This document shows positions 9,397-18,337 of a stretch of 64,000 nt of DNA, piece after piece. Position numbers and translations under genes: made by a program. Within the stretch, counting starts at the first letter, position 1. Every line of letters begins with the position of its first letter. Below the pieces are notes generated by a model. It was given only the letters and a program-made list of their open reading frames with translations, did not search any database and was not told where the DNA came from. The stretch is from Pachysolen tannophilus NRRL Y-2460 (lineage: Eukaryota > Ascomycota > Pichiomycetes > Alaninales > Pachysolenaceae): the NCBI GenBank assembly GCA_001661245.1, contig KV454013.1, positions 1,022,077-1,086,076 on the forward strand, in the 5' to 3' direction.

Positions 9397-9586
9397 CGCT
9401 AATATTCACTATCAAGAACTTATAAAATTAATGTATTCATCATATAGTTAAACTAAACATCTTTATATTTTTGTTTTTTTTAATTTTTTAAACTGCTTTT
9501 AAAATGTTTGTGCTGCGTTTAATTGTCCAAAAGTAAACAAACAAATCAGATAACACTAAAGAAAGAAGAGGTGAAATAGAAAAAGA

Positions 9587-9611
9587 ATATATATATATAT
9601 ATATATATATA
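9587..9611. repeat. (TA)n microsatellite in the SWM1/MLH2 divergent promoter
   Basis: An uninterrupted AT/TA run of about 24 bases lies roughly 30 bases before the MLH2-like start. It could double as a TATA-type element. Confidence 0.85.
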
Positions 9612-9626
9612 GATATAGATTATAGA

Positions 9627-9641
9627 ATGAGTCTGAGATAA
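9627..9641 (+). promoter_or_regulatory. Four-codon upstream ORF abutting the MLH2-like start
   Basis: ATG AGT CTG AGA TAA runs from 9627 to 9641. The last A of its stop is the first base of the MLH2-like ATG (TAATG overlap). If included in the mRNA leader it would lower initiation or force reinitiation at the main start. The transcript start is unknown. Confidence 0.5.
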
Positions 9642-11185
9642 TGCCAATCAAGAGGATTTCGCAACAAACAGTTAGTTCTTTAAGTTCTATAGCTTCTGTG
9701 TTCAATGTAACTTCAGTGGTGAAAGAATTAATTGATAATTCATTAGACGCTGATTCAAGCCATATTAATATAGAAGTGGATTATGAAACTGGTGGATTAA
9801 GGCATTGTCTTGTGAGGGATAACGGTTGTGGTGTGACGAAATTGGATCGGCCATTAATGTGTTGCAATTGTACTACATCGAAACTATCATCTAATTCTGA
9901 AATAACAAAGAAATCTATATTTGCAAATGTTTCAACATTGGGGTTTAGAGGTGAAGCGTTATTTTTCATTTCTCAATTAATTTCAGTAAGTGATAACAGA
10001 AGTGGATCCAGAAGTGGATCTAGAAATGGTTCAATGACCATTACCACAAGGACTGCAAAGGATCAGATGGGAGAAATGTGGAGCATCATGGGCCAAGGTT
10101 TACCAGATGGTTTACCAAAATCTGTAGCGGCGGCTATTGGAACGTGTATTACTTTGGAAGGATTATTCAGTAGTTCCGTAGTAAGAAAGAAATTGTTAAT
10201 GAGGCAATCAAGGAAAACTATAGAAGATATTAGAAAATTAATAATTAGTTATGCTATGACTTACCCAGAACTAAGATTTACCTTTAAATTGATGGAAGTT
10301 AAAACCAACGGAGAAATTTGTATTTCAAGTCATAACAATAAGAATGGATTAATTATAAACCCATGCAGCTCGCAATTATCGTTATTATCGCAACAGTATC
10401 AAATACGAAATCCAAAAAATTCATTCTTTGAAGGAGAAATAGAAACGGAAACAAAAAATTGTCATAACATCCAAGGTGAAGAGGAAGAAGTCGAGTACAA
10501 GTTATCTTATGTACTTCCTTTGATGAATGGGACTTCCGAGGCTTCATCTAAAAACTCCAACACTTTTCTCGCTGTTAATAATAGGCCTTTAGATTTAAAG
10601 TCTTCGGTATTATTCAAAGAAATTAGGAATATGTTGAATTCAGTTTACGAAAAACTCAATTTACTAAGACCAAATATTTGGATTTTAAATATTATTATAT
10701 TAAATAATGAAAACTTGGATGTTAATATTGAGCCTCTGAAAAATGATGTTTTAATTTTCAAACAAAAGGAATTTTTAAGAATTTTGGAAAATGAATTACA
10801 TGTTATTGTAGCTAATAATCATGGCTTAAATTATTCTGATGAATTCTCAAACAGAATTGGCAAAAATAAAATTAAAGAAACTGAAAATGAAGAACTGTTA
10901 GACGATTCAAAATATGTTGTTTTTCGTGGTTCAGATTCGGGTTCAGCAAACTCTTTGAAAGGTCCCAATGATGAATTTGAAATCAGCAATGAAATTGCTG
11001 ATGATGAAACTTCAAATTTGAATGCAATTGAGATATCAAATGATCAAGACGGCAAAGATTGGAGTTTTCATACTCATGATTTTTTTTCACAAGAATTAAT
11101 TGGAAACGGGGATGAAATTCACAGTGAAGCTAGAGATGGAACCAATGGACTGAACACTGATGATTATATCTTTTATAAAAAATAA
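9641..11185 (+). CDS. MLH2: MutL-family mismatch-repair protein, Mlh2-like, short
   Basis: The GHKL ATPase motifs are clear: VVKELIDNSLDA (26-37), DNGCG (60-64), TTSK (78-81) and GFRGEAL (101-107). A transducer domain ends near residue 375 (VNIEP-CTG-KNDV). The block DYETGG...VRDNG resembles Mlh2 (yeast DTGG...VQDNG) more than Pms1 or Mlh3. Mlh2 partners Mlh1 as an accessory factor in mismatch repair and meiotic gene conversion, and lacks the endonuclease site. After residue about 390 only an acidic, Ser/Asn-rich tail follows, so the C-terminal Mlh1-dimerisation domain seems absent. The protein is 514 residues against about 695 in baker's yeast. CTG codon 366 sits where relatives have Thr, Ser, Ala or Asp. 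MutL family is certain; the Mlh2 assignment is moderate. Confidence 0.7.
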   Translation: MPIKRISQQTVSSLSSIASVFNVTSVVKELIDNSLDADSSHINIEVDYETGGLRHCLVRDNGCGVTKLDRPLMCCNCTTSKLSSNSEITKKSIFANVSTLGFRGEALFFISQLISVSDNRSGSRSGSRNGSMTITTRTAKDQMGEMWSIMGQGLPDGLPKSVAAAIGTCITLEGLFSSSVVRKKLLMRQSRKTIEDIRKLIISYAMTYPELRFTFKLMEVKTNGEICISSHNNKNGLIINPCSSQLSLLSQQYQIRNPKNSFFEGEIETETKNCHNIQGEEEEVEYKLSYVLPLMNGTSEASSKNSNTFLAVNNRPLDLKSSVLFKEIRNMLNSVYEKLNLLRPNIWILNIIILNNENLDVNIEPLKNDVLIFKQKEFLRILENELHVIVANNHGLNYSDEFSNRIGKNKIKETENEELLDDSKYVVFRGSDSGSANSLKGPNDEFEISNEIADDETSNLNAIEISNDQDGKDWSFHTHDFFSQELIGNGDEIHSEARDGTNGLNTDDYIFYKK

Positions 11186-11410
11186 TAAACTCTTCACCTA
11201 GTCGAAATCTAAGCTTGGTTTGAATTTCTTCTCTTTCTTCTTTTTCTTTTTCTTTTTTTTTTTTTTGCCAGATTTGAAGTCGCCGTTGCACGACATTTGG
11301 CGGATCAAGAGAACTATGACCAACTACGATGAGCTACGATGAACTGAAGCAATCTACGAAGGAAGTGGAATAGATAATGGTGAAAGATGAAAAGTGGAGC
11401 TATAGTATAT

Positions 11411-12217
11411 TCAGTGAAGATGCATGTGAGTGATTCCTCCTTTCTTCTTTTCGAAAATGAAATCTTGCTTACTGTATGTAATATCGGTAATAGTGCTGTT
11501 TCCAGAAACTAGACTTTTATAGTTTTCAATAACCCAATTTGATATACTCTCATTTACTGGATTTTTTTCCTGTCCCAACCATGCTTCTTCCTGTTGGAAA
11601 ACGCAAAGAGTTTTCTTTGTAATCTCATTTTCCTTGAGGGCTAAAAGTGTGGTTGCCAAGTTAAATGTGTTTTCTGAAAACTTATCCAAGGGAAATTGAT
11701 TATAATCAGAATTGGCAATATTCAGGCCAATATTTGTACCAATATTTGTACTAATATTTGAAGTGATTGAGTTTGAATTTTCTTTTTTGTAAAATGGTCT
11801 ATGAGAAGTTTTTTTATTCTTTGATTTTGCAACATTATTTTTTGTTATAGATTTGGGCCTGCCATTCAAAACATTTCTCCAAGACTTGTTGAATAAAGTA
11901 TCATCATTGAGGTTCACCTCGTTTAATATCTCTATATCGTCATCCTGACCTTCAGAATCAACCGTAGTCGACTCTTCATTATGATTATGAGTACTGAAAA
12001 TACTAGTGTTTGGTGTTGTTAATATTGCTGATAAATTATCTTCATCTACTACTCTTCTATTTGATTTCAAAAGTGCAAATGGATTCGATAAGGAAATATC
12101 ATTAGCAATTGTTAAGTCTTCATGTTCCGGAGATGATAAGCTGGTATATTTGAGCTTGAATGGATTATTTTGGGTGAGTGAATTGATTTTTGCAAGTTTT
12201 GATTTTATATTTTTTTT
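11411..12217 (-). CDS. Unrecognised protein; 5' end unresolved
   Basis: The frame is open from 12217 down to the stop at 11411 and looks coding: low stop density, balanced composition and globular-looking C-terminal blocks (EEAWLGQEK, NWVIENYKSLV). It contains no ATG before the final MHMHLH-like end, so its start must lie in another exon or frame. An ATG at 12240-12242 opens a different frame that would join this one if the A run (T10 on the plus strand, 12210-12219) were one base shorter. I cannot tell a sequencing error from an intron or a real frameshift. No domain was recognised. The upstream part overlaps STT4 exon 1 in antisense. Its 3' end faces the MLH2-like gene. Confidence 0.6.
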   Translation of the reverse strand, partial: KKNIKSKLAKINSLTQNNPFKLKYTSLSSPEHEDLTIANDISLSNPFALLKSNRRVVDEDNLSAILTTPNTSIFSTHNHNEESTTVDSEGQDDDIEILNEVNLNDDTLFNKSWRNVLNGRPKSITKNNVAKSKNKKTSHRPFYKKENSNSITSNISTNIGTNIGLNIANSDYNQFPLDKFSENTFNLATTLLALKENEITKKTLCVFQQEEAWLGQEKNPVNESISNWVIENYKSLVSGNSTITDITYSKQDFIFEKKKGGITHMHLH

Positions 12218-15200
12218 TTAGCGAGGAGAGGAATACTAACATATAGATTGATTATTGGTGAAATTATAGTGTTCCTTATGGCACTATACGTGCTAAAGCA
12301 TTGGATAAATTGACAACGTTATCGGTATCTAAATCACAGTTTATCAATAATGAGGATGATTCTTTGAAAAGAATTGCTTCTGTCATTACTGTGGCAAAGC
12401 AATCGGAGATATCATCGGTTCCGGTTGCTTTTAAGGAAGTTCAAATTTTATTAGGGTTAAGTAAATGTTGTTCAACAGTTGAAGATTACGAAAAAGCGGA
12501 TTTAATATTTCGTAAAATAATACCATATTTTTTGGAAATACCGAATCATCAAGAGTTTACAAATGCTTCAATATTGAGGTTAGAACCAAATCCGTGGAAT
12601 TTGTTGACAAAAAATTTGACTAATGGAATAATTGAATTAAGTGCCAAATTTCCAAAAATTTCATCTGAAACCATTGATTTATTCTTGAGCTTTTTATCAC
12701 AATTTGATCCTTCCAATAGAAGTGAATATAAATTTTTCAATTTTTTCTCCTTATGTGGTTTCTTGGAGGCCATTACTGAGAATCCAAAAATTTTCAAACA
12801 AAGTACTGGTAGTAAAATTTTAGAATCTGTGATTTCACTTTTTAGTGACGATTTTTTGAATATTATAGAACAAACTTCAGAACATGAATCTGCTGTATTA
12901 TCTGTACAATTTACAGATTTAGTCCAAAGAATAATTATCAGTTATTATGGTGTATTAGTGAACTGTGATAAAGAAAACTTGAGTGAATTTTTGTTGGAGC
13001 AAACTGCAAGGAAAATTGATAGAATACGGGATGAAAACAATGATATTATCGAGGATGGATCGATATTAACTGAAAATATCGAACTTAGTGACAAACAGAT
13101 TGGATTAATAACAAAATTAACAAACTTTAGTTTATCTCAAATTGAATCTATAGAAGAAGGTGCACAGTACATATCTTTATCAACAGACTCTCGTCTCTAT
13201 ATGGTTTATTGTACAAAAGCTCATGCTTTACAGTCACTCAGTTTTAGTTTCCACATGAATATATTACCATTCAATGATGAAAGATTATCAAATATATTGT
13301 TCAACAGTTTTTCTCACCCACATGGGTTGAAAAATCATCTTTTATGTTCTACATTAGTTTCAGTTGCATCATTATTATGCTTTAAAGATCCTGTAAATGC
13401 TGGAGAAATGTTATCAAGATTTTATCCCTTATTAATCGTCTCTCCAGATTTACAGGAAAATATTGCTAAAGATACCGCCAAATCATTGGCATTAGGTTCA
13501 AAAGCCTTACCTCAAGAAAACGTTATAAGTACAGTGTATTCACTTATTAATTTAATCACCGTAAATCAAGATGGTACACCAACAAAGCCAATTTTAAAAT
13601 CATCAGGTACTCATGTTTCAGTTTATACTCCACCTCAAACACATAGCTCAAATCATCCTTCTAACGGCAATGCATTCACTAATGGACTTAGATCTTATAC
13701 AATCAACTCCGCCATTTCAATTAATGATTATATTCCACCACAGACCGAGTCTGATTTAATTGCCGTTTGTATTCATATTTTTAAAAATGTTGTAAATGCT
13801 TGTTCTCAACTTGTGCGTTATTATGATAATGACAATATTACAGCTTTGGTCATCACTTTGCTATCTCAAAAAATGAACCAATCTCTTTTAGTTCCTTTGT
13901 TAGTTGACGGTTTAGCAAAGTGTGCTCCATATTCTCAAGAAAGACAATTTAAAATTTTGATGAGACTTTATCGTGATTTGGCCAATCAATCATTCCCAAA
14001 GAAAAAACCAGAAATATTGACTGCTGTTACTAATGCTAGAATATTGATTTCAAAATTGCTTGGTGATGATCATCCGTTGTACCAAGTTTATCTTCATGAG
14101 TTATTAACAGGTATCATAAGCAAAGGTGATGTGCAAAAGGATGAACATCATAGGTCTCATTCAGAAATTTCTCGTGTCGCCACTGAAATTTCTCAATTCT
14201 TGAAACCATTAGCACATTTATTACCAGATGTTTCTGATCCTTCGAAGGACTTCTCAAGTGACCTTCCAACAGTTGAATATTTTAAGAATGTTTGGTATAA
14301 TATGGTTGTTCATGGATACTCATTGAACTCTGAATTGAAAGCTCAGTATTCTGATGAACTAGAAAGAATTGCCCACAGTTCTCCTCCATTAGCTTCAGAA
14401 TCATCCTGGAATAGAACAGAAACTTCTTTAGAACTTAATTCAGTGCTACGTCGTGGCTCTTCAAGCCATAATATTAGGCATCAAAAAGAATTTGTAGATG
14501 ATATTTGTGATACAAACCTTATTCAAATTCATGCCATTTCAACAGCAAAGGTTATGTTTTTAGCCGCAGCAGTTTTCTTGGAGAGCTTAAGGGTTAAAAG
14601 CGGTAATTGTTCAACGGCTTTAATTTATTTCTCCGATCCTAGTATTAAAATATCACAAGTTGAAGAATATATTGGCTCCTTAGCTGTTAAAATCACTTCA
14701 AAATTTGTAGATTTAATAGCTTACGGAGGAAATAATGCTTATTCTATTGAAAACATTGCTATTGAATTAAAAAAAATGTTAGTTTTATGTTGTCACAGAG
14801 AGAAAGATTTACAAGCTTCTGCTTTCCAATGTTGTGAGATTCTAATCAGTCGTATCCCATCATCACTTTGCCATCATAAAAGTTTGTTTACTATGCTAGA
14901 TATATTAACATTATTATTTCAAAGTATTGTTGATGCAGATGCAGATGAATACGAGCCACGCTTTACATTTAGATTGAAGAACTCAGATACAACAATTACT
15001 GTATCAGATTCTTTAAAATGGAGGAAGAAAACTTTTCAAAAATTTTATGAAAAAGCTAGAAAATGGGTTAGATTAAGTTTGTTGAGATGTAACCAAGATA
15101 TGAAGTCCCTTTTGCAATCTTATATTTCAACTGTCGATAAATTCAAGAGAGTAAGCCAAGTTGAGTTGGGTATCTCCTTTGCACTTGAAATGGCTGGAAC

Positions 15201-17928
15201 AATTTTACCAAGTGATAAGGAGTTATCGAACATTCCGCAGCTGAGTAACGTAAACACTGTTTCTGGATTTTTATCACAATTTAGTTGGACTAGTAGCTTT
15301 AAAAATGATATTATTGAAAAGCTTACTTCGCATAGCGTACCAGACGCTGAAAGGCTTTCAAGAGGTATACGTTCACAACTATTGTTAATCAAGGATAAGT
15401 TAGCCAATCATGAAAAAGTGTCAGAAGCTGCATTCATTAGTTCTTTGGAGGATTCAACTGAATTAGTTATTTTATCGTCTAAAAATAATGCTGAGCTAGT
15501 CCGTCTCCTAGTTCATATTCCTTTTGCAATCTTTACTTCCGACTCAATGAAAGTGGGTGTTGGTCTTTGGTTAACTCTTATCAAGGAAAAACCAGGTCTA
15601 TCTTCGTTTTTGTTATCTCACATTGCTGCAGAGTGGGAAGTTTCAATAAGACAGCGCAAAGGTTTATTTTCGAATAAGTTTGATCTTGCTAAGCCTGAAT
15701 TTTGCTATATGAAATATTTGCCAAGTGATAAGAATGCTATTAATCATTCGTCCCATATTGCCATAGAATACTTAGAGCCCCATCTGCAATTAATCCATAT
15801 GTTACAATCACATTTTCAAGCCACTATGTATCAGAGTGACCATTTGCTAAAAATTTTCACTAGAATTGTTTTAGTCGGATTGAGGAATTTTCTGACAGCA
15901 AGTTTACATCCTTTTTCAAGATTAGTGAGATTTGAGTTGATTAAGTTATCCATTGACATATTGAACGTTCACATCAAATTAGGTTCTAGGTATAATTATG
16001 TACTTATGAAAAATATTTTATTAGCAAGTTTGAGTTGGTTCAAGAGAAGAGGTTCATTTCCATACGGTGGTAATCAAATCAGGACAAAAACAGATTACGA
16101 TTTACTTCAAGAAATTCTGAGTTCTGTATCTAATATGAGGCCGCCTAATTCATTGGTAGATTCCAAGTTGTTATTGTTAACTTTTCTTCATGATGAGTTA
16201 AATAATATCGCATGCTGGTTGAATCCTCTTGATCCTCTGGAAGCTGAAGGTATACACTCAAAGTTTGGTTTTGATGAAAAATTATTGACTGCTGCTTACA
16301 AATTAGATCCATTATTGGCTATTAATTTTACGTTGCGCTTTAAAACGAAATCATTGAATGAAGGACTAAGACGTTTACTTTTGGAAGATCCAATCAGCTC
16401 CATAAATTACCCAGATGCTATCCAATATTTGGTAAGTCCTGAGACTAAAAGTATTAACATGTATCAACTTCTCTTTTGGAAGCCCTCATCTGTTATTGAT
16501 TGTATCAATTTATTATTACTATTTTCATCCAACCCTTATATCATCCAATATAGCTTTAGATCGTTGGAAATTCACGACGTTAACTTGACATTTTTCTATG
16601 TTCCTCAAATAGTTCAGGCTTTAAGATATGATTCAAATGGTTATGTTGAAAGGTTTATTTTAGAGACTGCAAAAGTGTCACAGCTTTTTGCTCACCAAAT
16701 CATTTGGAATATGAAAGCCAACAGTTATAAAGATGATGAGGCAACTATTCCTGATACGTTAAAGCCAGCATTAGATCGTATTCTCAAAAGTATGTTAAGC
16801 TCTTTTGACAAAGAAGATCTACAGTTTTTCAAAAGAGAATTTTCATTTTTTGAAGATATAACTGGTATTTCAGGAAAGTTGAAGCCATATATTAAAAAAA
16901 CTAAAGCAGAGAAGAAGGCTAAAATTGATGAAGAAATGGCTAAAATTGTTATCCAGCCAGACGTCTATTTACCTAGTAATCCTGATGGTGTTATAGTAAA
17001 TATCAATCGTCAATCAGGAAAACCGTTACAATCTCACGCCAAAGCTCCATTTATGGCAAGCTTTAAGATACGTAAAGAAGTTCATCGAATTGAGGAAGAT
17101 GATGATCTCGAACAGCCTCTGAAATGCGAACCAGAATATGAAGAGACATGGCTTGGAGCAATTTTTAAAGTTGGTGATGATTGTAGACAGGACGTTTTGG
17201 CTTTACAGTTGATATCTGTATTTCGAACTATTTGGGAGAACTCTGGCTTAGATTTGTTTGTATTCCCATATCGTGTTACAGCAACAGCCCCAGGATGTGG
17301 TGTCATTGATGTTTTGCCTAATTCGATTTCTCGTGACATGTTAGGACGGGAAGCCGTCAACGGATTATATCAATATTTTATAACACGATTTGGTCCAGAA
17401 ACTTCTATTGAATTTCAAGAAGCTAGGAATAACTTTGTCAAATCCTTAGCAGCCTATTCTGTGATTTCATATCTATTGCAATTTAAAGATCGTCACAATG
17501 GTAATATCATGTATGACGATAAAGGTCACATTTTACATATTGATTTTGGTTTTTGCTTTGATATTGTTCCTGGAGGGGTCAAATTTGAGCAGTCACCATT
17601 TAAATTAACAAGAGAAATGATTGATGTGCTTGGTGGAGGAAGAGACACCCAGGCCTTTCGTTGGTTTGAAGAATTATGTGTCAAAGGGTTTTTAGCTGCT
17701 AGACCTTATATGGAGATTATTGTTAGATGTACAATTCCAATGTTGGATAGTGGATTACCATGCTTTAAACCTTCAACTATTAAAAATTTAAGAAGTAGAT
17801 TTATTCCTAACAAATCCGAGAAAGAGGCAGCTCGTCATATGAAACGTTTGATCAACAAATCTTATGAGAGTCTTGCTACCAAAGGTTATGATGAATTTCA
17901 ACGTCTTACCAATGGTATTCCCTACTGA
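12160..17928 (+). CDS. STT4: Phosphatidylinositol 4-kinase Stt4 (type III alpha), one intron
   Basis: Exons are proposed at 12160-12173 and 12270-17928, giving about 1890 residues, close to baker's yeast Stt4 (1900). No ATG opens the long exon. A TACTAAC branch point (12234-12240), an AG at 12268-12269 and a GTGAGT at 12174 give an in-phase start, MDYFGVPYGTIRAKALDKLT. This resembles the known N-terminal block LRAKAIGRLTKLS. A GTATAT donor at 12144 with ATG 12133 is also in phase. The kinase domain is near-identical to the family: GDDCRQDVLALQL (about 1639), DRHNGNIMYD (about 1745) and HIDFGF (about 1760), ending RLTNGIPY. Stt4 makes PI4P at the plasma membrane with Efr3/Ypp1 and feeds Mss4 and cell-wall signalling. 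Confidence 0.95.
12174..12269 (+). other. Proposed STT4 intron
   Basis: The 96-base intron has GTGAGT at the 5' end, TACTAAC at 12234-12240 and ATTATAG at the 3' end, with branch-to-acceptor spacing of 30 bases. Splicing joins GG to T and keeps frame. The frame upstream of 12262 is closed by a TGA, so the acceptor must be the AG at 12268-12269. Confidence 0.7.
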
Positions 17929-18337
17929 ATTGATCCGTAAAGTATTTTAATTAAAAATTTTTTTAGCTTTTTTCTATTTTTGCTCTTTACATTTAATAAA
18001 ACTTAGTAATTCCTATCTGAACATATATTAAAGAATTTAAAACATTATTTCACAAGATTTCTTGAATTAACTATAAATCCATCTAAGAAGATGTACAAGA
18101 GTCAAATAAAATAGAAAAAAGACACTTCAAAAATAAATAAACTAAAAAAAAAAAGATTAAATCAAAAATATTAGACAAAAAATTAGTTGAGCTTCCATGA
18201 ACCTTGAAATACCCATTTCCCTCCCAAAAAAAAGTTAAACCAATTTACCAGATTAAATATTAAAACAAGAAAAAAATCAAATGTCAAATTATAGCCTTGA
18301 GCTTTAAATTACAATTCTTCAAGTGCACTTGAAGTCA
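17929..18337. other. Convergent 3' region STT4/ACE2
   Basis: Two 3' ends meet in this AT-rich stretch. I see no gene or notable repeat. Confidence 0.7.
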
